Assembly (NCBI RefSeq): GCF_000745185.1
Contig: NZ_JQNJ01000001.1
Coordinates: 2,379,501-2,443,500 of the forward strand
Reading direction: 5' to 3'
Source of the DNA: Muricauda sp. MAR_2010_75
GTDB lineage: Bacteria; Bacteroidota; Bacteroidia; Flavobacteriales; Flavobacteriaceae
DNA: 64,000 nucleotides
This document shows, one piece after another, positions 16,475 through 24,667 of this stretch; positions within the stretch are counted from its first letter, which is position 1; the number at the start of each line of letters is the position of its first letter. The position numbers and the translations under genes were made by a program. The notes beneath the pieces are model-generated. The model did no database searches, was not told where the DNA came from, and saw nothing but the letters and a program-made list of their open reading frames with translations.

Positions 16475-17158
16475 CTATTCTTTCTCATCCGCCAAAGGTG
16501 AGATCATAATGTGAGCTCGATGCGTTCCGGGATTCATGATCCAAGGATGGTTGGGTCCAACCGGGTTTTCGGGAAGTCCTGTGGATTCGGCAGTGGCAAA
16601 GGGTAAATAGACGACATAGCGGTATTTTGCGCCTTCCACTTTATGGGTTTCAGGATCATAGCGATCATTGGGGCCATAATAGATGTGAAGGGTGGCCCCT
16701 GGTATCCCCATATCCAATTGACCTGATTTTGCCTCTTCCTCCCGAATATCGAAAATTTCGGGCCCTGTTTTTCCCTCGGCACGCAGTTCCCGACCTCTTG
16801 CCATAAAAGGTTCCAGGCTTTTGTGGTAACACGCTGCATTGAAACCCGATTTTTTAGGGTCGTCTGCAAGTACTATAAATTCGTTATCCCCTTCCCGGAG
16901 TGTTACAAACTCCCCATCCATATTGTAGCCAATAACTTTGCATCCAGCCCGACTTGCTTCAGGGGCGGCCATTAGGGAGGTTGCAATCAAGGCTTCTTCT
17001 GTATCAATGGCCACGTAGTTGGTTTTGGCTTGTGTTGCGGTGCTGTCCTTTACGGTTTCGGTTGCTGTGGTTTCGCTGTTTTCGTTTTTGTTTTTACCAG
17101 AAGAATTACAGGAAATTAAAACTCCGGCTAAAGCAACTGCGACTATGATTCGTTTCAT
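16475..17158 (-). CDS. Conserved lipoprotein of unknown function
   Basis: 227 residues, not assigned to a named family. A lipoprotein signal (KRIIVAVALAGVLISC) and a Ser/Thr/Glu/Asn-rich spacer (~20-45) precede a compact domain. Its blocks are EEALIATSLMAAPEASRAGC, VIGYNMDGEFVTLREGDNEF, FNAACYHKSLEPFMARGREL and IPGATLHIYYGPNDRYD, ending NHPWIMNPGTHRAHIMISP. Two mature-domain cysteines (in SRAGC and NAACYH) could be paired, and the PGTHRAHIM histidines could bind metal. Neighbours give no hint. Repeat copy C lies 50 bp upstream. Confidence 0.6.
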   Translation of the reverse strand: MKRIIVAVALAGVLISCNSSGKNKNENSETTATETVKDSTATQAKTNYVAIDTEEALIATSLMAAPEASRAGCKVIGYNMDGEFVTLREGDNEFIVLADDPKKSGFNAACYHKSLEPFMARGRELRAEGKTGPEIFDIREEEAKSGQLDMGIPGATLHIYYGPNDRYDPETHKVEGAKYRYVVYLPFATAESTGLPENPVGPNHPWIMNPGTHRAHIMISPLADEKE

Positions 17159-17189
17159 TTTTTAGGATTTAATAATCCGTAATTGGCAT

Positions 17190-17228
17190 CATTACGATTG
17201 TTTTTAAAAGATACCACTAAATTTTTAA
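17190..17228. repeat. Dispersed intergenic repeat, copy C (left half only)
   Basis: AATTGGCATCATTACGATTG precedes AAGATACC at 17208-17215, followed by ACTAAATTTTTAA. The gene-tail module is missing. On the minus strand the core carries GGTATCTTTTAA about 50 bp before the start at 17158. Confidence 0.6.
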
Positions 17229-17251
17229 TGGTGAGCACCTTTTGCACTGTC

Positions 17252-18280
17252 TTATAAGTGTTTGGTCAAAATTTGGTACAGTTTATCCACTACTGCTTCA
17301 TTAAATCCATGGGCAGCATTGGGTATCAGAAAATAATCCTTTTTTGGGGCTTCTATTTTTTCAAAATAGGGCTTACTGACTTCTTTTGAGGTTAAAATGT
17401 CCTCCTCTCCCTGTACGTAGTACACCGGAATTTCAAAGTGGGTCGCATTGGTATTGAAATCAATAGCGGCTGCCATGGATGCTATGTTAAGTTTTTTATG
17501 GCCTGCAAAATGAATGAAGGAATAATCATCACCTTCATACCTATGCTTGGCATCTTCCTCATTGTCATACTCCGAAGCAACGTTGAACCAACCATTCGGT
17601 GGGGCCGCGGAGTTTTTGGCTTCGTATTTTTTTATTACCCGTAGCAATTGCCCCAACGTTTTGGCGCTTTCGTACGGTGGCGGGCCAATGGCGTTGAGCA
17701 TGTCCAAATTTTCGGTATCGTTTTCTTTTTGGGCCAACTCTTGTACTTTTTCATAGGCAGCGGAAATATTGTCCGAAAAGTTTACAAATTGTGAATGTCC
17801 TACATACGCTTGGAACAATTCCGGGTTTTTATGAACCATTTTGGTGCCCAGAATGGAGCCCCAAGACGTACCCACCACTATGATTTTCTCCTTGTTTAGA
17901 TATTTGAGAAGGTATTTTGTGAGTGCTATACCGTCTTCCGCCATCAGTTCCACGGTGAGCGGGTTTTCCATCCAAAACTCCTCGATATTTTCTGAAGGGG
18001 CGTTTTTCCCATAGGTCCTTCCGGCTCCCCGTTGATCCCAATTCACGAGAACAAATTCCTTTTCCCAACCTTTGAACATGCTGTTTTCAAATTGACTCAT
18101 GGTGCTGCCTGGGCCGCCATGAACGAAGAGGACCACGGGATTTTCTGTATCGTCTCCTTGTATGGTGACCCACTGCTCTATCCCTCCAATATTGACATAC
18201 ATGGCTTCATCGATACTTTTTTCTTGGGAGAAGCACGCAAAGCACGACAAAGCAAACAGTAGTTTTGTATATTTTTTCAC
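17252..18280 (-). CDS. Alpha/beta hydrolase (proline iminopeptidase-like), secreted
   Basis: 342 residues with a signal peptide (KKYTKLLFALSCFACFSQ). The alpha/beta hydrolase core shows the oxyanion segment VLFVHGGPGSTMSQF, the WDQRGAGRTYG strand typical of prolyl aminopeptidases, the nucleophile elbow VVGTSWGSILG (Ser), and a late NAAHGFNEAV supplying the His. YVQGEEDILTSKEVS carries the likely Asp. Probably a periplasmic or surface peptidase/esterase; specificity is not visible. The HEAT-repeat gene is 62 bp upstream on the same strand. Confidence 0.85.
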   Translation of the reverse strand: MKKYTKLLFALSCFACFSQEKSIDEAMYVNIGGIEQWVTIQGDDTENPVVLFVHGGPGSTMSQFENSMFKGWEKEFVLVNWDQRGAGRTYGKNAPSENIEEFWMENPLTVELMAEDGIALTKYLLKYLNKEKIIVVGTSWGSILGTKMVHKNPELFQAYVGHSQFVNFSDNISAAYEKVQELAQKENDTENLDMLNAIGPPPYESAKTLGQLLRVIKKYEAKNSAAPPNGWFNVASEYDNEEDAKHRYEGDDYSFIHFAGHKKLNIASMAAAIDFNTNATHFEIPVYYVQGEEDILTSKEVSKPYFEKIEAPKKDYFLIPNAAHGFNEAVVDKLYQILTKHL

Positions 18281-18342
18281 GTTATTTTATTTAAAAATTT
18301 CTCAAAAATTAGGTAAAAGTATTGAAATACAAAAAGATAGGG

Positions 18343-19113
18343 TTAGGTATCAAAAGGACGATAATGTTTTTCAATATACACGATGGCCTCTTGTTGCGTT
18401 AGGGCAGCAAAGTTTTTGTAGCGTTCATGTACATCAACAATCTCGTCAATGGCCTTTTCCACAAGTTCTTGGTTATCCCAAGTATTGAGTTCCTTTATTA
18501 CCGTCTCCAAACATCCTTTTTTATAGGCGATTTGACCTAACACATGGATTAAGGTATTTCTAACCCTTGCGGTTTGGTCATACTGCAACTCTTTGAGCAA
18601 TGGGAGAATGTCTTGAGGGTGTTTTCGGCCTCTTAACTCAATGCCGTGACAAATTTCTCGCCGTATTTCCTTGTTGGGGTGATGAAGATACCGTTTGGCC
18701 CATTCTAAAGTGGGTATTGGGTTTTTATCGGACATTTTCTTAATAGATCCTATCACTGCATTTCTTACAGAATGATGGGGGTCAAATAATCCTTGGTCAA
18801 AAAAGTTGCTGACCAAGCCAAAGTCGGTTATTCCCAATTCCCCAGCCGCATTGATAGTGGTTTGTCGGACTTTTTCCGAATCTGATTCAATGAAATTTTT
18901 AAGCTTATCAATGATAGCGGACTGAAGTTTAGGGTGTGCCTTAAACAGTTTGCCAATGGATAAATAGGCTGTTTTACGGATGTAGGTATCCTCATCCGAA
19001 AAATAATCGAGAATATAATTTTCTTCGTTCGCTGAAATGTCGGATAGAATATTGTTTTTGATTTTTTCAACCCGTTTAACACGTTCTTCCTTTGATAAAT
19101 CGTAGAATCCCAT
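18343..19113 (-). CDS. HEAT-repeat protein
   Basis: 256 residues without signal or membrane segments. From ~35 on it consists of tandem two-helix repeats of ~35-40 residues: DTYIRKTAYLSIGKLFKAHP, DSEKVRQTTINAAGELGITD, HHSVRNAVIGSIKKMSDKNP, NKEIRREICHGIELRGRKHP and QTARVRNTLIHVLGQIAYKK. Each has the Arg after a turn and the hydrophobic helix B of HEAT/PBS repeats. DNA glycosylases of the AlkD type have the same architecture, but no AlkD catalytic signature could be confirmed, so a scaffold role is equally likely. Confidence 0.75.
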   Translation of the reverse strand: MGFYDLSKEERVKRVEKIKNNILSDISANEENYILDYFSDEDTYIRKTAYLSIGKLFKAHPKLQSAIIDKLKNFIESDSEKVRQTTINAAGELGITDFGLVSNFFDQGLFDPHHSVRNAVIGSIKKMSDKNPIPTLEWAKRYLHHPNKEIRREICHGIELRGRKHPQDILPLLKELQYDQTARVRNTLIHVLGQIAYKKGCLETVIKELNTWDNQELVEKAIDEIVDVHERYKNFAALTQQEAIVYIEKHYRPFDT

Positions 19114-19190
19114 AGAATGATTATCTAATTTGTTCGCAAAGAAGTCAAAATCATCGATTTACCTCTAACCATGAAGTTACAGATGATGGA

Positions 19191-19219
19191 GGTCAAAGAA
19201 GATACCACTTAATTTTTAA
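19191..19219. repeat. Dispersed intergenic repeat, copy D (left half only)
   Basis: AAGATACC at 19199-19206 followed by ACTTAATTTTTAA, one base different from copy C. No gene tail is recognisable after it. It lies ~85 bp upstream of the minus-strand start at 19113. Confidence 0.55.
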
Positions 19220-19294
19220 CATATTTTCCAAATGGGAAATATAATGTTGGGTAATGGAAATCAGTAAATTATGCCAATCACTGTCAAAAGATGC

Positions 19295-19897
19295 TCATTC
19301 ATAAACTCTAATAATTTCACCATTTCCTTTGCCAAGAACGCTTCTCACATACCCATTGACCACCTTTTTCATGGGTACGGGGTTGTGTCCGGGAAAATAG
19401 TCCTTGTATTTATCGTATGCATCCTCAACCATTCCAGATGAAACCACGTTGACCCTGATGCCGTTTTTAATTTCAAGAGCGACGGCCTTTACAAAACTAT
19501 GTATTCCACCATTGACCATGGATGCACTTGCTGTTTTTACGACGGGCTCGTCTGCCAAAATACCCGTGGTCAATGTTAAGGATCCCCCAGGGTTTAAATA
19601 ATTTTGCCCTATTCTTACCAAATTTACCTGTCCCATTAATTTGCTGTTTAGCCCAATATGAAAATCGTCTTCGGTGAGTTGATCAAATGGGGCCCATTTG
19701 GCTTCTCCAGCAATACATAGGATAGCATCAACCTTTCCTATTTTTTCAAACATTTCTTTTATAGATTGGCTATTAACAATATCAACCGTAACATCGCCCT
19801 TGGTTCTTCCTGCTACCAAAACCTCATTGTTCTGTGAAAAGTGAGAGACAATGACTCTTCCTATGGTTCCAGCACCTCCAATAATCAGTATTTTCAT
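19295..19897 (-). CDS. Short-chain dehydrogenase/reductase, minimal form
   Basis: 200 residues, shorter than a classical SDR (~250). The cofactor motif is KILIIGGAGTIGRVI, followed by VLVAGRTKGDVTVDI with the Arg expected for NADP. The usual NNAG is replaced by ILCIAGEAKWAPF. The position of the catalytic YxxxK reads SASMVNGGIHSFVKAVALE, without Tyr, as in the short SDR subgroup in which Asn/Ser sits there. Function unknown. Upstream are AT-rich dyads (20035-20054), which may be an operator. Confidence 0.8.
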   Translation of the reverse strand: MKILIIGGAGTIGRVIVSHFSQNNEVLVAGRTKGDVTVDIVNSQSIKEMFEKIGKVDAILCIAGEAKWAPFDQLTEDDFHIGLNSKLMGQVNLVRIGQNYLNPGGSLTLTTGILADEPVVKTASASMVNGGIHSFVKAVALEIKNGIRVNVVSSGMVEDAYDKYKDYFPGHNPVPMKKVVNGYVRSVLGKGNGEIIRVYE

Positions 19898-20034
19898 AGT
19901 ATTTGCTTTAAGTTGTGTCCAACGTGAAATCCAAAACTGTAATCACTTATGAAATAGAACTCACGCTGAGGTTATCCCATTATATTTATATATAGAGAAT
20001 TATAGAATTGTTTAATTAAAAGTCCAAGACAAAT

Positions 20035-20054
20035 ATATCTATAATTCTAGATAT
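20035..20054. promoter_or_regulatory. AT-rich palindrome upstream of the SDR gene
   Basis: ATATCTA (20035-20041) and TAGATAT (20048-20054) are exact complements around a 6-bp spacer. A related AGAATTATAGAATT stretch lies just downstream of it on the SDR side (19996-20009). The region 19898-20125 has no gene. It is a candidate operator for an unlinked regulator. Confidence 0.35.
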
Positions 20055-20125
20055 GTAAAAATAAATATTGCGGAATACCTATTTGAATGTCTTAACCAGT
20101 ACTAAAGCAATGATTTATCAGAATT

Positions 20126-20950
20126 CTAGACCGCTACAACCCCTTTGATGTGTGGGTGTGGGTCGTAGTTCAACAGCTCAAAATCGTTAAAAGTAAAGGC
20201 AAAAATGTCTTTTGCCTCAGGGTTTAGTTTCATGGTAGGCAAGGGGCGTGGTTCCCGACCCAATTGCAGGTGCACTTGCTCCAAATGGTTGTTGTAGATA
20301 TGGGCATCTCCAAAAGTGTGGATAAATTCTCCGGGTAAATAGCCGCAAACTTGGGCCATCATTAGGGTGAACAATGCGTAGGAGGCAATGTTGAACGGTA
20401 CACCCAAAAAGATATCGGCACTACGTTGATACAGTTGGCATGAAAGTTTGCCATCGGCCACATAAAATTGAAAAAAGGCGTGGCAGGGGGGGAGTGCGGC
20501 CTTTCCATTGGCCACATTTTGTGCAAAGGAAACTGAAGTATCCGGCAAAACACTGGGATTCCAAGCAGAGACCAACATTCGACGACTGTTGGGGTTGGTT
20601 TTTAAAGTTTCCACTACTTCCTTGATTTGGTCAATTTCCTCACTGTTCCAATTGCGCCATTGGTGACCATAAACCGGGCCTAAATCACCATTATCATCGG
20701 CCCATTCGTTCCAGATTCGGACTCCGTTTTCTTGAAGGTATTCAATGTTCGTGTCCCCTTTTAAGAACCACAACAACTCATGGATGATGGATTTGAGGTG
20801 TAATTTTTTGGTGGTCACCATTGGAAATCCCTCAGAGAGGTCAAATCGCATCTGATACCCAAAAACGCTCAAAGTTCCGGTTCCGGTGCGGTCGCCCTTG
20901 GCGTTTCCGTGTTCCAACACATGTTTAAGAAGGTCGTGGTATTGTTTCAT
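20126..20950 (-). CDS. thyA: Thymidylate synthase
   Basis: 274 residues. Methylates dUMP to dTMP with methylene-tetrahydrofolate, giving dihydrofolate for FolA (5.2 kb). Landmarks: [11 protein letters not shown] near the N-terminus (phosphate-binding Arg), [13 protein letters not shown], the catalytic Cys in [13 protein letters not shown], the [19 protein letters not shown] block, and [19 protein letters not shown] at the end. All are canonical. A four-helix-bundle gene with its inverted repeat sits between thyA and the nucleoside transporter. Confidence 0.96.
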   Translation of the reverse strand: MKQYHDLLKHVLEHGNAKGDRTGTGTLSVFGYQMRFDLSEGFPMVTTKKLHLKSIIHELLWFLKGDTNIEYLQENGVRIWNEWADDNGDLGPVYGHQWRNWNSEEIDQIKEVVETLKTNPNSRRMLVSAWNPSVLPDTSVSFAQNVANGKAALPPCHAFFQFYVADGKLSCQLYQRSADIFLGVPFNIASYALFTLMMAQVCGYLPGEFIHTFGDAHIYNNHLEQVHLQLGREPRPLPTMKLNPEAKDIFAFTFNDFELLNYDPHPHIKGVVAV

Positions 20951-20951
20951 A

Positions 20952-21430
20952 GTGGGGTTAAAGTTAAAGGGTTATGCGTAAAGGGGCAATAGGTCAATGG
21001 TTTGACTTATTATATTTTATTAACGATGAGATACGTTTTTGTAACCGTTGTGTTTTTTCTAGAACAATACTGATTTCATCACTTGTAACAAACTCTAAAT
21101 CTTCACAAAGTAGCAAATGGGTTTCAAGCTCGTAGGCAGAACCTAAACTGATTTGAAGAAATCGAACAAAATCTTTATCGGAATATTTGGCACAGCCTTC
21201 AGCTATATTGGCCGGAACTGAGATTACGCATCTATTGATTTGGGCCGTTAAACCAAACTTTTCTGACTTCGGAAGTACTTTTGTTATTTGGTAAACTTGC
21301 TTAACCAAAATTCTGGCTTCCTGCCAAACCTTCAACTCTCGAAAATTTCTCATAGCAATAACCGCTTTTAATTCTCAAGGTCGATTTATATACTTTGGTT
21401 AACGGCTTATACCTTTAACCATTCACCCTA
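20952..21430. repeat. Imperfect inverted repeats flanking the four-helix-bundle gene
   Basis: Left arm 20952-20985 (GTGGGGTTAAAGTTAAAGGG and following TTATGCGTAAAGG) resembles the reverse complement of the right arm 21397-21430 (GTAGGGTGAATGGTTAAAGG, then TATAAGCCGTTAACC). The match is about 70 percent by eye, best in GTTAAAGG and GCGTTAA-like segments. The arms enclose only the 119-aa gene and abut the neighbouring genes. Confidence 0.45.
20994..21353 (-). CDS. Four-helix-bundle protein (23S rRNA intervening-sequence family)
   Basis: 119 residues. FRELKVWQEARILVKQVYQIT, FGLTAQINRCVISVPANIAEGCAKYSDKDFVRFL and GSAYELETHLLLCEDLEFV match the pentameric four-helix proteins first found encoded in 23S rRNA intervening sequences. 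Family hallmarks are the N-I-A-E-G turn and the Y-E-L-E-T helix. Their biochemical role is unknown. Here the gene stands alone between thyA and the nucleoside transporter, within imperfect inverted repeats. A homologue (~117 aa) occurs at 61506. Confidence 0.9.
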   Translation of the reverse strand: MRNFRELKVWQEARILVKQVYQITKVLPKSEKFGLTAQINRCVISVPANIAEGCAKYSDKDFVRFLQISLGSAYELETHLLLCEDLEFVTSDEISIVLEKTQRLQKRISSLIKYNKSNH

Positions 21431-22891
21431 CTACCCTAAAATCATCCCCGCAATGGTAGCAGACAATAAAGAAGCCAAAGAACCGCCCAAAACGGCTTTC
21501 ATGCCAAATTCTGACAATACTTTACGCTGACCGGGTGCCAAGGAGCCGATTCCTCCAATCTGTATACCAATGGAAGCAAAGTTGGCAAATCCACACAGCA
21601 TATAGGTGGCCATGATTACTGATTTATTGTAGGCAAAATGAAGATCACTGGTCACAGCTTTCAGTTCAGCCAATTGAATGTAGCCCACAAATTCACTGGC
21701 GGCGAGCTTTATACCGAGCAATTGTCCCATAAGCATAACATCTTCATTGGCCACACCGATGAGCCACATCAGTGGAGCGAAAATGGTTCCCAAAATAGCT
21801 TCCAACGAAAAGCTGTCGTAAGGGGAGTTGGCGGCAATCCAGCTGTTGAAAGTGGTCAAATCGCCCAACCAGCCCAAAATACCGTTGATCATTGCAATAA
21901 AGGCGACAAATACCAAGAGCATAGCACCCACATTAAGGGCAAGCTTTAAACCTTCGGTGGTACCATTGGCAATGGCGTCCAAGATGTTGGCACCAATTTT
22001 TTCTGAGGACACCTTTACGTCGGTATTTACAGCCTCAGTCTGGGGATATAATATTTTTGAAATGACAATGGCTCCTGGTGCTGCCATCACAGAAGCGGCC
22101 AAAAGGTGTTTTGCAAAGACCAAACGCAATACAGGGTCATCACCGCCCAAAAATCCAATGTAGGCGGCCAGTACAGCTCCGGCTACAGTGGCCATCCCCC
22201 CGATCATCACCAAAAGGATTTCGGACTTGTTCATTTTTTCCAAATAGGCCTTGATGAGCAATGGGGCCTCCGTCTGACCCAAAAAAATATTTCCAGCCAC
22301 GGATAAACTTTCCGCTCCGGATATTCCGAGTGATTTGGATAGCAACCAAGCCATGCCCTTTACCACTTTTTGAATGATGCCCAAATAGAACAGCACCGAA
22401 GTCAAAGCGGAAAAGAAAATTATGGTAGGCAATACTTGAAAGGCAAAAATGTACCCGAAGGTGTCCATATCAACGACCAGCCCTTCAAACAGGAATTGAC
22501 TTCCTGCCCGGGTAAAATCAAGGATACTGACAAAGACTTCGCCGATTTTTTCAAAAATATATTGTACAAAAGGGACTTTGAGAACACCAATGGCAATCAA
22601 CAATTGAAGAGCAAGACCAATGCCCACGGTTTTCCAATTGATGGCCCTTCTATTGGAACTAAACAAAAAAGAAATCAGAATTAAAACGGCCATGCCCAAA
22701 GCGCCTCTCCAGAGGGTGTTGACGGAAAATCCTTGGTTGGGAATCATCTCTGGGGCATTCTGAACCGAAATGTCATTGATGATAGTGGTGCCAATGGCGG
22801 TGTTGAGGGAATCGGTGGGGAGTGTATTTTGGCTGAGGGCAACCGTACAAACGAATACTAGTGTCAGGAAACTCAAGGTCTTTTTCCCCAT
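21431..22891 (-). CDS. Concentrative nucleoside transporter (NupC/CNT family)
   Basis: 486 residues. A signal-like N-terminus (LSFLTLVFVCTVALSQ) and a ~30-residue extracytoplasmic insert precede the CNT core. Membrane segments include MAVLILISFLFSS and VGIGLALQLLIAIGVL. The conserved motifs GNIFLGQTEAPLLIKAYL and SVMAAPGAIVISKILYPQTE line the substrate/cation site, and GFANFASIGIQIGGIGSLAP closes the second half. Imports nucleosides by cation symport. Bracketed by thyA and close to the nuclease gene, a plausible nucleoside-salvage context. Confidence 0.92.
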   Translation of the reverse strand: MGKKTLSFLTLVFVCTVALSQNTLPTDSLNTAIGTTIINDISVQNAPEMIPNQGFSVNTLWRGALGMAVLILISFLFSSNRRAINWKTVGIGLALQLLIAIGVLKVPFVQYIFEKIGEVFVSILDFTRAGSQFLFEGLVVDMDTFGYIFAFQVLPTIIFFSALTSVLFYLGIIQKVVKGMAWLLSKSLGISGAESLSVAGNIFLGQTEAPLLIKAYLEKMNKSEILLVMIGGMATVAGAVLAAYIGFLGGDDPVLRLVFAKHLLAASVMAAPGAIVISKILYPQTEAVNTDVKVSSEKIGANILDAIANGTTEGLKLALNVGAMLLVFVAFIAMINGILGWLGDLTTFNSWIAANSPYDSFSLEAILGTIFAPLMWLIGVANEDVMLMGQLLGIKLAASEFVGYIQLAELKAVTSDLHFAYNKSVIMATYMLCGFANFASIGIQIGGIGSLAPGQRKVLSEFGMKAVLGGSLASLLSATIAGMILG

Positions 22892-22900
22892 GTATTTGAT

Positions 22901-23533
22901 TTATTTACGCTTGGAAATTTCGTCCCGTAATTTGGCAGCTTTTTCGTAGTCCTCGCTGGCCACTGCCTTGTCCAATTCTTTGTGGAGCTCCTCCAGCGAC
23001 ATTTCACGATAGCCATGGGAACCTGGTCCGGATTCAATCTCTACTGCTTCACCTTCCTGAAGGATTTCATCAACCACTATACTGTTGTCGTCATCCTCAT
23101 TTTCATCTTCTTTGGAAGAAAATTTGAGAAAGATTCCTGCTTTGTCCAAAATGGTCCTGTACGTAAATATGGGTGCATCAAACCGTAGCGCCAATGCAAT
23201 GGCATCACTGGTGCGTGCATCTATGATTTCCTCTTCCTTATCACGCTCACAGATGATGCTGGAATAAAATACCCCATCCACCAATTTATGGATAATGACT
23301 TGCTTTACCACAATTTTAAACCGGTCCGCAAAATTCTTGAACAAATCATGGGTAAGGGGTCTGGGCGGTTTTATTTCTTTTTCCAATGCAATGGCAATGG
23401 ACTGCGCCTCAAATGCACCTATAACAATGGGAAGCTTTCTGTCCCCTTCAACCTCATTCAAAATAAGGGCGTAAGCACCATTCTGGGTTTGACTGTATGA
23501 TATTCCCTTTATTTTTAACCGTACTAAGCTCAT
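22901..23533 (-). CDS. Bifunctional nuclease (BFN/DUF151) domain protein with UVR motif
   Basis: 210 residues. The BFN domain (~1-135) shows LPIVIGAFEAQSIAIALE, PRPLTHDLFKNF and IDARTSDAIALALRFDAPIF, the core family motifs. An acidic linker (EDENEDDDN) leads to a C-terminal UVR-type helix pair, EELHKELDKAVASEDYEKAA, as in UvrB/ClpC partners. Plant relatives have RNase/DNase activity; the bacterial role is unclear. It is 9 bp upstream of the transporter gene, so co-transcribed. Confidence 0.88.
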   Translation of the reverse strand: MSLVRLKIKGISYSQTQNGAYALILNEVEGDRKLPIVIGAFEAQSIAIALEKEIKPPRPLTHDLFKNFADRFKIVVKQVIIHKLVDGVFYSSIICERDKEEEIIDARTSDAIALALRFDAPIFTYRTILDKAGIFLKFSSKEDENEDDDNSIVVDEILQEGEAVEIESGPGSHGYREMSLEELHKELDKAVASEDYEKAAKLRDEISKRK

Positions 23534-23550
23534 AATCTCCTCCTAAACCA

Positions 23551-23598
23551 AAAAGGGCTGTTCAAATAAGTGGCTTTAACCGTTATCTGAACAGCCCC
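23551..23598 (-). terminator. Terminator after etfA (minus strand)
   Basis: GGGCTGTTCA (23555-23564) pairs with TGAACAGCCC (23588-23597), with a further partial inner stem. On the minus strand the hairpin ends in a run of T (complement of 23551-23554 AAAA). It separates the etf genes from the nuclease-transporter-thyA run. Confidence 0.75.
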
Positions 23599-23622
23599 TT
23601 GTTAAGGGCAAATTAACAAAAT

Positions 23623-24591
23623 TTAAGCGTTTTGGGCTTTAAATTCCTTTAATTTTTCGATGAGTTTGGGTACTACTTCAAAGGCATCCCCAACAATTCC
23701 GTAATCAGCGGCCTTAAAGAAAGGAGCCTCAGGGTCGTTGTTGATGACCACTTTGGTTTTAGAGGCACTCACCCCAGCCAAGTGTTGAATGGCCCCTGAG
23801 ATACCAATGGCAATGTACAAATTGCTGGCTACGGGTTTTCCGGTTTGCCCCACGTGTTCGCCGTGTGGACGCCACCCCATATCGGAGACAGGCTTGGAGC
23901 AGGCCGTTGCCGCTCCCAATACTTTTGCCAATTCCTCGATCATGCCCCAATTCTCAGGACCTTTGAGTCCACGTCCTCCCGAAACCACAATGTCAGCATC
24001 GGCAATGGAAACCTTTCCAGCCACTTTGTCCACTTCAATGGACTTGGTAGAGAAAGCATCATCTGCCAAAGACGGACTAAAATCCTCAACCGTTGCTGAG
24101 GTGTTGTTCTCCACAGCTCCAAAGGCGTTGTTGGAAACCCCGATGACCTTTACATCGGCGGTAATTTCGGTATGGGCAAACCCTTTGTTACTGAAAGCGG
24201 TCCGTTTCACTACAAAAGGTGAGGTGCTATCGGGGGCCGCCACCACGTTGGGCACATATCCTCCGTTTAATTTTGCCGTAAGGATGGGCGCCAAGAATTT
24301 GCTGTCGGCACTGGAACTAACAATAATGACCTTGGCCCCTTCGGCTTCTGCGGCCTGTGCTAAGGCACTGGCATAGGCTTTGGCATTGAAGGTGGCCAAT
24401 TGGTCGTTGGATATTTTTAAAACTTTGGAGACTCCATAATCGCCCAGTGATGCATTGTCCTCCACATTGAAAGTAACCGCGGTAACGCTGGTTCCCAAGT
24501 CTTGGGCCACTTTATGGGCATAGGAAGCCACTTCAAAAGCATTTTTTTTGAATTTTCCTTTTTCTGATTCGGTATATACTAGTACTGACAT
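23623..24591 (-). CDS. etfA: Electron transfer flavoprotein alpha subunit
   Basis: 322 residues. ETF carries electrons from acyl-CoA and other dehydrogenases to the membrane ubiquinone/menaquinone oxidoreductase. The C-terminal FAD domain is clear: IVVSGGRGLKGPENWGMIEELAKVLGAA, then CSKPVSDMGWRPHGEHVGQTG, ISGAIQHLAGVSASKTKVVINNDPEAPFFKAADYGIVGD. It follows etfB by 76 bp on the same strand, forming the usual pair. Confidence 0.95.
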   Translation of the reverse strand: MSVLVYTESEKGKFKKNAFEVASYAHKVAQDLGTSVTAVTFNVEDNASLGDYGVSKVLKISNDQLATFNAKAYASALAQAAEAEGAKVIIVSSSADSKFLAPILTAKLNGGYVPNVVAAPDSTSPFVVKRTAFSNKGFAHTEITADVKVIGVSNNAFGAVENNTSATVEDFSPSLADDAFSTKSIEVDKVAGKVSIADADIVVSGGRGLKGPENWGMIEELAKVLGAATACSKPVSDMGWRPHGEHVGQTGKPVASNLYIAIGISGAIQHLAGVSASKTKVVINNDPEAPFFKAADYGIVGDAFEVVPKLIEKLKEFKAQNA

Positions 24592-24667
24592 AATTTTCTA
24601 AAATTTCAATTTTTCAAATCCCAAATTCCATAAGCTTGGTATTTGGTGCTTTGCATTTGAGTTTTGA

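Noticed and set aside
13455..19290. Integron-like cassette array with attC sites
   Set aside because: Genes are mostly one orientation with repeats between them, but the repeats lack consistent RYYYAAC/GTTRRRY core pairs and no integrase is visible in the window.
23789..24376. 195-codon open frame antisense to etfA
   Set aside because: Alanine/threonine/proline-rich shadow of a strongly conserved gene, with no RBS or promoter and no domain.
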